Part shown: positions 45,799 to 58,184 of the stretch, piece after piece | Position numbering within the stretch: the stretch's first letter is position 1 | How the letters are laid out: every line of letters starts with the position of its first letter | Origin: Scalesia atractyloides | Lineage: Eukaryota; Streptophyta; Magnoliopsida; Asterales; Asteraceae | DNA: 64,000 bases | Direction of reading: 5' to 3' | Assembly: GCA_947069175.1 (NCBI GenBank) | Contig: CAMTDV010000007.1 | Location: 47,892,681 to 47,956,680 of the forward strand | The notes under the pieces: generated by a model | What the model was told of the DNA's origin: nothing | The model's database searches: none | Seen by the model: only the letters and a program-made list of their open reading frames with translations | Program-made: the position numbers and the translations under genes

Positions 45799-46657
45799 TA
45801 ATGTGCTCATACTACTGTAGGTGTTCTTGGGTTGAAGGTTTTGAGTGAGAAAAATCATCTTTGGATTAGGTTTTAGTGTTTATTGAGTTTTTTTGTGAGT
45901 TGTTTATGATTTAGTCTTGATTTTTACTGAGTTGACGATTGATTTTGACTAGGTTAGAGTCTAGGTTAGATCATCATCTAGGGTTTTATAGTGGTTTTTG
46001 AAGATCTTGCTGGGTTTTTGAAGGTTCGTAAAAGATTCCTTGTTTGATCTTTTGGAAGATTTTTTGTGTTTATTTTATTGTTTGTGCTTCCGGATTATTG
46101 GTGATCTAGTGTGGAGTCACACTGGTGAGATATCTGGAAGCTGGTTCCTTTATATCTTGGTTAATCTGTCTAGATTACTAGTTAGTAGTAATTTCGGATT
46201 TGATATTTGTCCGGATATAAGAAGTTCCAAGTTTAAAGTAATTTTGAAATCCGGATTGGAGGATTTCTGAGTTTAAAGAAACCTTAGTTATCGTTTTTCA
46301 AGTTTAAAACCATCCTGTATCCGAATTTAGTTACTCCGAGTTTATGTCTGAGTTTAAAGACTGTTATTGAATCTGAGTTTAAAGTCCTAGTCTCAAGTCC
46401 GAGTTTTATTTCTAGAACCGAGTTTTGAATTATCCGAGTTTAAGAGTCTAGTTAAGTTAGCATCCGAGTTTGTTTTGTCCGAATTTTCATTTAATTCAGG
46501 TGCTGATCCGGGTTTACCACTCTGATATTCTCTGAACATTTCACTCTGTATTTTCTAGTAAACTTTCGTTCTCCGGACTTTCTAGACTTGGAAACTTTTT
46601 CTGGCAAAACCTACTGTAACCCACTGTGAACTTTTTGTTTCTTTCAAAACGTTGAAC
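45799..46657 (+). other. Copia-E leader with TCCGAGTTTAAAG repeats
   Basis: This is untranslated leader. From 46190 to 46515 a degenerate unit, (A)TCCGAGTTTAAAG with TCCGGAT variants, recurs more than ten times at irregular spacing. It echoes the TCCGGA motif of the same element's LTR. Confidence 0.7.
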
Positions 46658-46755
46658 ATGGCAAACAATCTGACCGCAATGGTGCAAAACCTCAAACACA
46701 ACGCTGTAGTTGGGAGTAAGGACAAGCCTCCTCTCTTGATAAACGAACTGGATTT
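46658..46755 (+). pseudogene. Copia-E gag, N-terminal 33 codons
   Basis: ATG at 46658 opens MANNLTAMVQNLK...KPPLLINELDF, a typical Copia gag start. It is cut at 46755 by the Copia-F insertion. The protein resumes at 58536 with the WKERFERYV block. Confidence 0.8.
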
Positions 46756-47124
46756 TGTAGGATCGTTTATCCATATAAGCACATGGCCTAATATGATTAA
46801 CTAGTCATAACATGCGCATAATCCATTTTATGACAAGTGACAATATCAAGATTACTATCAAAGTTTACTGTTTCATTAATGTTCAATACATCTGAAATCC
46901 AGAAACAAAACGTGTAGGGCTTTGCCGTACACTCTACATAAACTGTCACAGACTCAAGACATCACACACCTATATATAGACCAGGTCACTTCGTGCGAGC
47001 TGAGTCTTGCCACTTTGTACGAGTTGATCACTTCGCACGAAGTGGCGCTATTACATTCAAAACAATAAGAAATCTAACATTGAAGCCTTATTTCATCAAC
47101 ACGACATGACCTAAGACGTAGGCA
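46756..47124 (-). repeat. Copia-F 3' LTR
   Basis: On the plus strand it starts TGTAGGATCG and ends ACGTAGGCA. Read on the minus strand, two CACTTCGTGCGAAGTG-type palindromes and CACTTTGTACGAG lie at 46986-47044, directly upstream of the TATA box CTATATATAGG. Confidence 0.9.
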
Positions 47125-47126
47125 AA

Positions 47127-47137
47127 CTCCCCCTTGG
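47127..47137 (-). other. Copia-F polypurine tract
   Basis: The minus strand reads CCAAGGGGGAG then TTTG directly before the 3' LTR, the priming site for plus-strand synthesis. Confidence 0.8.
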
Positions 47138-48681
47138 ATATTGCCATAGTCTTGGTTAGTCTTCTAAATTCTTCAGAACATTAACATTCAGCGTCCAAAG
47201 AAACCTTTCCTCGGCTTCCTACGTTCTTCAGATGGAATCGGTGTTTGATCAGTAGTAGGAGCCCATTTAACAAACTGAAATCTTCTAAGATGCACTTCCT
47301 TTCCCATTTCGTCAATCTTTTCTAACATTCTTTGTTCTTTCATAAACTCTTTCTTTTCCAACTCTCGCCACTTTGACTGCCACATCTTTCTAGAGTTTAT
47401 ACCATGTGCATAGCAAATGTTAATTACACCCTAGTATTGCATCGCTTGAGTCTTCTCTCGTGCTTCATAACATATCTTGTTGAAGAATAAGCACTCAACA
47501 TCTTTCTTTGAGCAATTGACTAGCGACATCGGGTCTAGTATGCGAATCATCCTCTAAATACTTTCATCTTTCATAACAATCACAGCTTCACATGTCTTTA
47601 TATCATATTGCTACCATTTGAAGTAAGTATGAAAATCTTGTTCAATCTTTAATAATGGCATGTTCTTCATGGTTCGTGGTCCCTTGATAATCAAAGTCAC
47701 ATCTTTTTCTTTAGTCACCGGATCAATCTTTATTCGTTTCTTTGGAATATGCGGCTTCCAGTGATTGAATCCGTGATCAGCTTCATATTTGATCAGCTTC
47801 CATAATCGTTGTTCATGAAATTTCATTTGAAGGTTTATCATCTTCGTTTACAAGCTCTTCCACATCCTAGTAGGGTAATGTTTTAATATCACAGAGGTAT
47901 CGGAAGTACTACACTCCAAACTCCCTCTTGATAGCATACACGTTTAACTCTTCAATACATCCCCAACTTAGGATATCACCCAATGATTTATCTTGATCAC
48001 ACGGAAAGAAAGCCAATGGTCTTTGAAATTTTCATTCTTTAGGCAGCTCCCTAAACCATGACTTCTTTGCTTAAGCAATTTCATCTTTGGATAATAGTTT
48101 AGGTACAGTTCCTTCTTTCACTGTTTTCTCTACTCTTCTCTTTATAGATCATAAGATGATTTAGAAAACATCTCTTGAAATGTTGGAAAACTATCTGTAC
48201 CATTTCCAGGATACTTTGTAGCCTCATCTTCATCATCTTATGCATCTTTAACAATAACTTTATCATAAGTATCAGCATCTGGAACATACTTATACTGATA
48301 ATCATTAGGTTCAGATGCGTTGCTTTTGCTTAACTCCTCCTCAAAATCAAACTCAAACTTCTCTTTCTCAACCCCCAACATTTGTGCTATCTCTTCTTTT
48401 ATGAAGTTGTGAACATATTCGCCTTCTTCAATGCCATGCTCTAGATAAAAGACTGTGGGTTTTTGCAATTCAGTAACAACCGATATAGGTGCAACGACTA
48501 TGAGGATTCCTGATTGCACTGCATCGTGTATTGGATCTTTCTGCTCCCCCTGTCTATCCGCTTCCCTTTCTTCATTTTCAATATCTCTCAAATATGCATC
48601 ATAGTCAAACGATTCATTTACTTTCTCATCCACCACTGTCACAACAGATCCACCATAGTTATTGTCATCACCATCACCTTT

Positions 48682-48713
<32 letters not shown>

Positions 48714-50960
48714 TTTCATCGTTTTTATCACCCACACCATCATCATCTTCATCGTCATCAAACACATCAATCTCAACATCTACTTAAGCATCTCTCTGCT
48801 TTTTCTCTAAGTACTTTTGATGCCTTTCAGAATTCAAAGTTACATCTATGGGTCCACCGATCATTACAATGTTTACCGGCTCTGGTTCAGTTTGAGCTTC
48901 AACTTCTTTCTCACCCTCTGTTGGTATAACTACCTCAACTTCCATTTCAACAATTACTTCCGAAACAGGATCATAAGGCACAATAATAGGGACTGCATCA
49001 ATTGGTTGTTTGCCTTTTCCAGTATCAACAGCATCCTCCTCTGCTTTTCATTTTCTTTTAGCAGATTTTACTCTTGCCTCTTCGATTTCTATCTCATCAT
49101 GTTCAACAATGAAGTTTATATCAAACCTCTTATGAAGTACTTTAAACAATATATCAAAATTCTTTGAATTCTCTGATTTCTCACTCTAGATCTTTGACAA
49201 CCATATGAAGCTTTTCATTTGCAGTAGTAACGCTTGTGAATGAAGATAACAATTGCATATTCTCTTCTTCCAGTTGCTTGATTCTCTTCTCATTCTCTTT
49301 CACATTGATTTGTAACTTGTGAGCTTTTTCATTATCATCAACCAACACTACTAACAAAGCTTCCAATCTTTTTTTATCATCTTCCAAAACCTTGATTCTG
49401 CTTTCATGTTCTTTGATCTGGTTCCCTAACTCTTTAACTCTAATATCATTGAACATATCAGTATCAAAACCTTCATTGTATGGAATATCCCCAAAATCAT
49501 CAGGAAATTTATCATTCAAAGATCTCCTGGAACCAGATTGTGGTGTTGTACGTTGTTGAACAGGAGGTGTAGGCAGTTTAGGTGTTGATGATAATTGTGG
49601 TGGTGTTATATGTTATGGTGGTGTTGGTGGTTATTGTATTGGTGAAATGATAAATGGTAGTGTGATGGGTGGTTGTTGTTGTTCATGTGGTGATGAAGTA
49701 GGTGGAGTAACAGATTCTACATTCCCAGTAGTAACCACAACTTTAGTTGTTTTCTTTCTTCCATATTTACGCCTGGCTTTCTTTGCTGCTGGAGGTCCCG
49801 ATGTTTTCTTTTGAACTTCGGAAGCTTTGCTCTTTGTACGTCTTGATTTACTAACATGTATCTCAATGTATTCTTCATGTTAAGAAGGAACGTATGTAAC
49901 ATCATCGTCACCAACCTTTTTCCTTTTCCGCTGAAGTAATCTTTCCTCTTCGCGTTTCTTTGTAGCAACGATTTCACGATCAATACTATCGTCACAACAT
50001 TCTTCGTTATCACCTTCGACCACCTCTTTCTCTACATCAGCTGCTATTTTTTCAACATTCACATCCACTCGATCATTATCAGATGTAGCAAAACATACCT
50101 CTTCGTGCACATTTTCAGCCACCGGTTCATTAACATGTTCATTCACCGGTGTCTCTAAGGTTCATGAACTAACAAAGTTCGTACAGTTGCATGTTAAGAG
50201 CTTGTGTAGGCCTTTTCTTTTGAGTAGCCCTCTTTCTTTTCTTTTCTTCTTACTTGAACCAACTACTTCGTCTTGGTATGAAACCATCTAACTTTTCTTC
50301 ATTATCTCTTTCCGTTTTCTCCATTTGCCCTTCGGAGGTGCAATGTAATTCTTATCAAGAATGGCTATGAACATTGGCTTAGTAACTGGCTCAGACTCTT
50401 GCTTTACATACATATTCAATCTGATCAACGTATCTCTATCCATATGCTCCAAAATAAGCTCATCAAATTCTCCCTTTGCCAAGTTAGGGAACGTCTAACA
50501 TCATTTGCATGAATCTTGGATATTGGAAAATTTTCTCTCTTGTAATATTCATCGCCATTTGTTAAAAGATTAACTTCGTGAAGTTGTAAGGAAAATTTAG
50601 TGTTAACGCGGCAACCATACACATTTGATAATCCAAGATATCATCAAAACAGCCCTTCCTATGGCTGAAAGCCTATATGATAGAATGCACTAAAAACTTG
50701 TAGGCCTTCCAAGGTTTGCTTTCTTGAAATTCGGCATATTTACATGACCTTTGTAGCCCATCCGATAAAAAACAACCTTTAACCATCCTTTATGGATAAA
50801 CTGTCGGACCAGTATCTTTATCTTTCAGATCCAATACTCTGCGGATCAACTCCTCTGTAATTTAACTTTGAATTGTTTGTCGTCGATCTTCACGACAGAA
50901 TGAATTGCCCAAGGCTTTTCAACAAATACATCAGAATTCCAAAAGCGCTCTATATAGGAT
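47138..50960 (-). pseudogene. Copia-F extra ORF between pol and the 3' LTR
   Basis: Broken minus-strand frames appear to come from one long protein. In order: YIERFWNSDVFVEKPWAIH (about 50945-50890); EFDELILEHMDRDTLIRLN (50482-50288) with basic KKKRKE- and RKRKK-type motifs; Glu/Asp-rich sequence (50146-49880); a coiled coil (49519-49181, IKEHESRIKVLEDDKKRLEA and KENEKRIKQLEEENMQLL); a poly-Asp tract (48765-48660, from a GAT repeat); and a C-terminus with RPLAFFPCDQDKSLGDI, ELNVYAIKREFGV, HGFNHWKPHIPKK and WQSKWRELEKKEFMKE. I know a similar protein after pol in composite-family Copia elements. Its function is unknown. Nuclear-localisation-like and coiled-coil features are visible; no transmembrane segment is. 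Confidence 0.65.
48669..48712. repeat. (ATC)n trinucleotide repeat
   Basis: About ten ATC units encode poly-Asp on the minus strand inside the extra ORF. The His/Ile-rich plus-strand frames here are shadows. Confidence 0.9.
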
Positions 50961-53260
50961 TTATGAACTTTATGCTTATGTGTTAGATCCTTTTCACCGA
51001 TAATCTTCACATAAACTCAAGAACTTCTCTAAACAGAGCTATTTCTAGAATCTTATCGTCATGAATACAACAAACATTATGAGTCGGCTCAAAAAAAGAT
51101 TTCTTTTCCTTCATACACACAAAATTCTAACACTTAGAAAAATTTTCGACGAAAATACACTAACATTCATGCGAAGTGGCATATGGTACGAAGTGGTATT
51201 TTGCAATTCGTGCGAAGTGAGCCAATTGAAATCATTCTTACTATACCCACTTTGTGCGGATTGGATTTTTGAAATTTACCATATCTCACTTCGTGCGAAG
51301 TGACAATGTCACATTGTATGAAGTGGCACTTTGTACCAAATAGTGTTGAACACCAAATTTAAAACTTGTAATTTTTAACATGAATCAATGTTCAATTTCT
51401 GTTTTGGCTGGCTAGATTTTCCTAGATATATGTTTAAAGGTCCGGATTACTGATTTTAGTGTTTTAAATATAATTCACGGTCCAAAACCTTAACCATTGT
51501 AAGAGGTGTGTAAATCAACCTCCCCAATGTATTTTTTGGAAGTAGTTCGACGTATAACAATCTAGAACTTCAAATCGCACTAATGGATCTCAGTTCGTAC
51601 AAAGAAGATAATGTCCATTTCATGCGATTTGGGTTCTTGATATAGTACTTGGTCCACTTTGTACGAAGTCGCTCCTGATTTGGTGCGAGGTGGCCAACTC
51701 GTATGAAGTGGCCCTAAAAACTTCACATTTTTCAATTTTTTTCGAGCATTTTATCAGTTTTAATGACCCACTCAGTTGACCAAGTCCAAGTTAATAACCC
51801 TGGTTAACGGATTTGTCTACCAAATCCAAGTTAATGACCTTGGTTGAACACTTTGTGAACAAACTACATTTTCAGGCAATGTTAAGTTTAAAATTAATGA
51901 ACTTTTAATCTTTTCAAGACACTTATTTTAGATACCTCACAACCCATTGTCTCAAGATTTTCCTCAACAATAAGCAAATCTGGACTTTGAAGATCCGTTT
52001 TCTATCATTGGCAGTCGAAACTAAGATAGAAATAAAATCTTTTTGATTTTTTTTTCAAAGTTTATGCTAAAACACACTGAAAATATTTTTGGGTTTTTCT
52101 AAAATGAAATGTAATACCTATGTACAAACATATTTACAGACATATTTTTGTGAGTTTGTGTTAGAGGATCATATCAATTTTTGAGACATATCACCAGTAC
52201 CGTTGACCTTGATTAGACTTTAAGTTCTAAACAGATTCACTTAGATTTTCAATATACTTGTCCACTTAAACATCTACACATTTATCAATTGTTCCGAGAT
52301 ACGTTAGGTAATATTAAGAACTTGTCTTAATAGTGTACCTCAGAATATATTCTCATATCAAGATTCCCTGGATTTCATCTTACAGGTGAATATATATCTA
52401 ACTGATATCTATATCTGGGTAATGCGAGACCTTGAGAGCTCAGGTTAGTACCACCGTACAGACAAAGAGATGAAGGATCGACTTTAAAAGTAGTATTCCA
52501 ATTTGGAATATTTTACGGCAGTTGTTGGATCTTTCAATACTTACAATATGTTGTAGCTTTCGAATTTTAAAGCAAAAGTATTCTACAAGTTCTAGGCCAT
52601 TGCTGACACAAAATCAGAAGAACTTGTATAATACCCCAGATATCAATTATCTATAAAGATCTAGCATCTCAGAACCTGGCAATCTATCAAATGAAATTTC
52701 GGTGTACTAAGACCATATGTCCGAGAGATGTTAATCCACTAATTAAGAAGTTTTTCTTTATGTTTATATCCTAGAAACAATTTACTGAATGTGCGAAGCC
52801 TACTGGCACATCATTAGTGAGACATGTTTAAACATTTTGACACTACAAATCCTTAGCATACTGTGATAGTCCACTATTGTACTATCATTTCCTCTTTTTA
52901 CACAAAAACTCTTTTTGTCTTTTTCATGTTTTTGTACATTTTTTGAAAAATTTTAAATGTTTTTGTATTTTCCCAATATTTTCCCCCTAAAATTAAAAAC
53001 ATATGTTTGGATTTTTGTTTTTAAAGAAAGAAATTCTAAAAAGTAAAACATGACTAAACCGATGAGGATCATGTGAGTGCATAATCCGAGCCGTATTCAA
53101 CCTCAAGTTCCCCATCTGATGTCAGATTTTTCATACCATTAAGTTTCAAAGATATTTAAAACTCGTTCGATCAAATGGTTTAGTATAAAAATCTGTCTTT
53201 TGTTCATCATTGTGGATCTTTTCAATTCTAATCAACTTTTTCTCGTGGCAATCACGGATA
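50961..53260 (-). other. Copia-F post-pol spacer
   Basis: This is noncoding. At 51165-51345 and 51590-51715 it carries many CTTCGTGCGAAGTG-type motifs, as in this element's LTR and leader. At 52150-53000 it resembles the Copia-X spacer (GTTTAAGTGGACAA, GGGGGAAAATA, ACAAAAACATTTAAA in minus orientation). Confidence 0.65.
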
Positions 53261-53268
53261 AAGTGATG

Positions 53269-54600
53269 TCAAATTTCAATGTGTTTTGTTTTAGAGTGTT
53301 GAACCGGGTTTTTAGTTATATCAATTGCAACCTTGTTATCTACATATATGGGTGTATACACAAAATTTGGGAACAACAACTGGAAGCTGAAACGTATTTT
53401 GCCTTGCAAGTAGAGAGAGCGACCTTGGTTTGCTTCTTGCATTGCCACGTTACTGAGCGTGTTCCGAAGAACTAGCAACCAGCCGTTGTAGATTTGGCGT
53501 TTAATTTGCAGCAACCAAAATCTGAATCAGAATATCCAACGAGATCGAAATTGTGGTTTCGTGGATACCACAACCCGGTGGTTGGGCAATCCTTCAGATA
53601 TCTGAGAATCCGCTTGACGATCATCATGTGTGTTACTCGAGGACTTGTTTGATAACGGGCGCAAAGGCATGTTGGATACATGATATCTGGCATAGATGTT
53701 GTAAGATACATCTATGATCCAATCATCGATCTGTGTAAGGATTCATCTATCTTGACTCCATGTTCATCTGGACAGATGCCATGATTGCTTGCCTATGGGG
53801 TAGATAATGGTGACGTTCCTAACATTTCAAAATTTTCCAAGATATCGTGCACCTACTTCGTCTGATGGATGAATATGCCATCAAGCAACTGATTGACTTG
53901 AAGTCCCAAGAACTTCTTTTCTTCCATTAAACTCATTTCAAATTTCTTTTTCATGACTTATTCAAATTCTGTACACAATGAATAGTTTGTATACCCAAAT
54001 ATGACGTCATCCACATAGATTTGTATGATCAGCAGGTGTCCTTTCACTTCCCATGTGAAGAGTATGCTATCGATAGTGCCTCTGATAAAGTCATTGCTTA
54101 ATAGGTGCTGAGATAGCGTCTCATACTAGGCTCTCGGGGCCTGGTGCAATTCGTATAGCACTTTATCTAGTAAGTAAACCTTGTCTTTATGCACTGGATC
54201 GACAAACCCTTGTGGTTGGCTGACATACACTTCCTCTTTCACTCTTCTGTAAAGGAAAGCTAATTTGATATCCAACTGGTACACTTTAAATCCTTTTCAT
54301 GACGCAAAGGCCAGGAATATGTGGATTGCTTCTAGCCGTGCGACAGGAGCATAAACCTCTATATAATCAATGCCTTCTTGCTGATGAAAAACTTTGACAA
54401 CCAGTCGAGCACAATTATTCCTCGATCATCTAATTTACACTTGAAGACCCATTTTGTAGCGAAGCTTTGTGATTAGCTGGTAGGTCAACAAACTTCCAGA
54501 CACCAAGCTTTTCAAATTGTTGCAGCTCTTCCTGCATTACATTTACCCAGCTTTCATTGGCAAACGCTTCTTTATTCGATTTTGGTTCAATCTATGAAAT
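53269..54600 (-). pseudogene. Copia-F reverse transcriptase and RNase H
   Basis: The minus strand gives RT blocks with stops and frameshifts: IQIYVDDVIFGYTN with the catalytic YVDD at 54003-54017, then KKFEMSLMEEKKFLGLQV. The RNase H part (53711-53269) reads TSMPDIMYPTCLCARYQTSP, VKRILRYLKDCPTTGLWYP, LVGYSDSDFGCCKLNAKS and IYVDNKVAIDITKNPVQHSK. These copy RNA to cDNA in the particle. The fragment at 41931-42201 is a close relative. Confidence 0.85.
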
Positions 54601-54815
54601 AAAGCAGCGATGTAAGCATATATCTTGAATAGGTGCAATTGCAGTGTAAAAAAAACTTTGATCCTTGTTGATCTAACTTCGTGTTTTAACTCCAGATTGC
54701 AACCCTTCAATTATATTCTTTGATGGGTGGTAGGATAGATTCCTTGGCATAAGCTCATTAGAAATACTCACTTCATTCTCCAGATTTGTAATATTCTATT
54801 CAGCAACCTGATTAC

Positions 54816-55185
54816 TCATTGAAGTTCATTTTGATTGCTAGGACTTGCAGATTGATTTAGTAAACTTGTGATCTGCTCAGGACCTTCATTGGAGCTCGAT
54901 CCACCATCATTATCATACATCGGCCCAGCTTCAGAATCAGAATCATCAAACTGGTCAAAAGTGGGCTTGTGTTGTTCACTTCTGGTTCGATGACGGGTTC
55001 TTTTTGATATTGCTCGGACCTGCTTCATAATCATTTGTGCCAATAGGTGGTTGAGAAACCACTATTAGTCTTGGAACTTGTTCTTGGTTAGACGCTTGTT
55101 GTTGTTGATATAACAACACAAGTTCCTCATCAGTAGGTTCTTCTGGCAGATCGAATGAATTCCATAAACTCTTGTAGTTAAACAA
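54816..55185 (-). pseudogene. Copia-F integrase-RT linker
   Basis: An acidic, Ser/Gln-rich stretch (SFDLPEEPTDEELVLLYQQQ and DQFDDSDSEAGPMYDNDGGS) in two frames. Such a low-complexity linker is usual between integrase and RT in this lineage. Confidence 0.6.
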
Positions 55186-55329
55186 TCATGAATCACTAGG
55201 CTTTTGTGTAGGAGATGTATATATCTGACAATATACATGTTGAGCTAGAATAACCTAGTTCAAGCTAGGCAGATATACTTGTTTCTGAGGACTACCGTAA
55301 CCCACAAAAAATCCCTCAAGACATTTGGC

Positions 55330-56160
55330 TCCGAATTAACCATCCGAGTCGATAACCGTACACGACGACCTAAATGGCTCCAAAAACTCCAAATTCGGTT
55401 TTCGTTGATTAAGTAGCTCAAAGCTTGTATTCTTGTGATCCTTGATTGTTAAAACCCTGTTTAACGTGTAACAAGCAAACGCAACGACTTCGCTCCAGAA
55501 ACTCACTAGTAACTTCGTATCGGCACGCATCATGCATGCTGTTTCGATGAGAGTACGATTCTTACATTCAGCTACTCCATTTTATTGTGGAATATGGGGG
55601 CGCTGAATTTGTGAAGAATACCTTTGTCATTGCAAAATTCGAGCATTCGATTATTCTTGAACTCCTTACCATTGTCACTGCGTATTCTCTTGATTGGCAA
55701 ATGATACAAGTTATCTAATTTTTGAAGAGAATCATCAGATTATCAAATGTCTTGTCTTTACTCTCAAGAAACATAACCCATGAGTATCTTGAGTAGTCGT
55801 CCGTCACAACAAGACAATACAGATCATCAAATATACTCTTGACATTAACTGATCCAAACAGATTAGGAGTTTTCTTGGATGAGATTTCTTATGTTGCTTC
55901 CCCTTTTTACAACTGATACAATCATCATTCAAGTGGAAACTCTTAAGATTAACATCCTTCACTAGATTGTTGTGCACTAGATAGTTCATCTTTCGTAAGT
56001 GAATATGCCCCATCTTTTGATGCCATAAGATCAATTCCTTTTCCGTAGCCTTTGATAAAAAAACATTGTGCCGATTTAGTAGTAGTGGATGCGATGGTCA
56101 TGTCAAGGCAATAGAGATCATTTTTTTGTGGAGCGCGCCGGAGGATCCACTCCACAGGAA
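55330..56160 (-). pseudogene. Copia-F integrase
   Basis: The pre-integrase zinc finger is seen as LWHQKMGHIHLRKMNYLVHN ... CISCKKGKQHKKS (56030-55890). The core follows in shifting frames: NLFGSVNVKS, then LPIKRIRSDNG (second catalytic Asp) near 55680. A C-terminal piece, VSFWSEVVAFACYTLNRVL, lies at 55500-55430. The first catalytic block has lost its HMD, and the glutamate block (normally NGVAERKNRT) reads only MEYLNVRIV. Confidence 0.8.
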
Positions 56161-56230
56161 TTTTGAATCCCGACTTCAGAATAAGGCACTCTTTATTTGT
56201 AAAATGAGTTGTGAACTTCTTGTCGCAGAT

Positions 56231-56460
56231 CTATGAAATGCTTAGGCAGTTGTTTTTCAATTTGGCTATATAATTCACTTTGTCAAATGAAACCACACCG
56301 TTCGTGAGTATTCCTTCTCTAACTATTCCTCCACCTTGTGTACCCACAAACCCTACATAGCCTCCACATATTGATTTGACATCGTAAAGGCTAGCATCCC
56401 TGTCATGTGACGAGAAGCTCCACTGTTCATTATCCATTTAGAAATTATTGACCTCGGGAG
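56231..56460 (-). pseudogene. Copia-F protease region
   Basis: The minus strand reads LYDVKSICGGYVGFVGTQGG, IVREGILTNGVVSFDKVNYI and LKNNCLSIS, matching the part after the active site of Copia proteases. The active-site segment, normally DSGxSRHMTG, reads DNEQWSFSSHDRD, so the catalytic DSG is lost. Confidence 0.75.
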
Positions 56461-56469
56461 CCCCTACAC

Positions 56470-57855
56470 ATGAAATCAAACAATTACTTGAATTGAGCGA
56501 CCCAAACCTTCTCTGTCTTGGGTGGGTTAGGATATCAAACTTTGGAACTTTTACTTCAACCACTTGTTCTACCTTTGTCTTGGTTGTAACACGTGTTTTG
56601 TCATCATCAGAAGGTGGTTTAGATTTTATCACCAAGTTTGTTGTTTAAACATTGGTTTTGTCGAGTAAAATTTTGAATCTTTCTTGATCGAATTTACCAT
56701 TTTCTTTGTTTAAAACGTTAGTAGTTACTGGTTTCTAATTATCGTCAGATTCAGTTTTTTTTCAAGATTTGTGTTGGAACAAACTTTGGGGATTTATTTT
56801 TCCCATCTTCTAATGACTTTTTAGCATGGTAAATAGGTTTAGAATTTGGACAATGTTCTGCAATGTGTTCGACTTTGTTATACTTGAAACATATCTTGCT
56901 GTCAGTGGCATTTCTAAACTGTTCACGACGCTTTTCTCAGCATAAAACTCATCATTTGATTATTCTTTGCTAACTTCTCTTTTTCATTTTCCGAGCTTGT
57001 TCCAAAAACAAAGTTTACATCTTTTTGAAAATTAGGTTTTCAAAATCTATCATTTCGCTTCTTTACATACCCCAACCTTTTTCTTTTGTTTTCAGGATAA
57101 CTTTTACCTTTATAATTGTTATTGTAAGACCGTTTGGGTTTAGAGTAGTAAGTCGTATTTAGATTTTCAAACTCTGAAAGACTCATTTCAACCACTTTAA
57201 ACACTTTTTTGACATTTTCAAAATTCCATTTTAAATCGAAAATTCTTGATTAGGATATAGTTTGTCTGATCCTTTCATTTTATAAGCAACCAGATTAGGA
57301 TCATCAAACTAGATTTCGATTCTCCAAGATAATTCTTATGAAAGTTTCTTCATTTTCAGACAGTGAATTTGAACTAGTTTTCTCCAAACTCGACTCAACA
57401 CTTTCAAATTCAGTGCTATCACTCTCACTTCCTAAGACTTTTTCTACCACATTTGACACCACTTCAGTTTCACAGTCATTTTCTGATTTAGTGTAGGTTA
57501 CATCGATGTTCTCAGGTAGCTTATTATTCTTTTCAGTTTTCAATTTTAAATTAAGCGCCTTTTCCACCCCTGAAGATTTCTTTCTTGCATAACTTTCCCA
57601 CATGGGTGGTGAAACTCGATTGTAACTTACACTTTTGTCCTTACCATTTTTATCATTTTCTTCCTTTTCACCTTTTTTAATTTTTGGAAGAATATGATCA
57701 ATGACATATGAACTAGTGGAATAACTGATTAGCAATTTGTTAACCCTCTTAGTTTCAATTTTCATTTTCTCAGTTCACTTTTTAGCTCGGCAATCGTATT
57801 CAAATGAATGTTTATGGTCATCCGCTTGTCCATTACGGTTGCCTTGAGCATAGAA
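56470..57855 (-). pseudogene. Copia-F gag, N-terminally truncated
   Basis: The first recognisable sequence after the leader is MLKATVMDKRMTIN (57840-57800), which is mid-gag in Copia-A. The best frame (57765-57304) continues ETKRVNKLLISYSTSSYVID and SYNRVSPPM, with acidic Ser-rich sequence. Later come a Tyr/Asn/Lys-rich basic region (57180-57080) and a degenerate zinc knuckle near 56890-56850. The N-terminal half (the WKERFE region) is missing, so this copy could not have made normal gag. Confidence 0.75.
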
Positions 57856-58169
57856 AGTGTACTTCGTGCGAGTTAAATGTCACCTCGTGTGAAGTGAGGT
57901 TTAAAACTTAAAAAATATGTCACTTCGTGCAAAGTGAAGTGTGAGATCGTGTGAAGTGGATTTAAGATTTTACGTTTTTTGCAATTTTCGTCATGAATCC
58001 GATTGTTTTAGCTCTGATCTTTTTAAGGGTTTTAATACTATGATTTTAAGTATTATACTGAAAAATCAGTCCATTTAGTCCATGAATTTGGTGAAAAATT
58101 GAAACAAACATAGTAGGAGTAGAATAGAAGTGTAGAATCTTGATCATGTATTCAAATCAGGCCATCCGT
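57856..58169 (-). other. Copia-F leader
   Basis: Noncoding. CACTTCGTGCGAGTT, CACCTCGTGTGAAGTG, CACTTCGTGCAAAGTG and GATCGTGTGAAGTG (57858-57960) repeat the LTR motif. Confidence 0.7.
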
Positions 58170-58183
58170 AGATCTGATACCAC
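58170..58183 (-). other. Copia-F primer-binding site
   Basis: The minus strand reads AAGTGGTATCAGATC directly after the LTR end CCTACA; TGGTATCAGA matches initiator tRNA-Met. Confidence 0.9.
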
Positions 58184-58184
58184 T

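Noticed and set aside
48514..48929. Plus-strand open frames rich in His and Ile
   Set aside because: They are antisense shadows of the poly-Asp tract of the Copia-F extra ORF.
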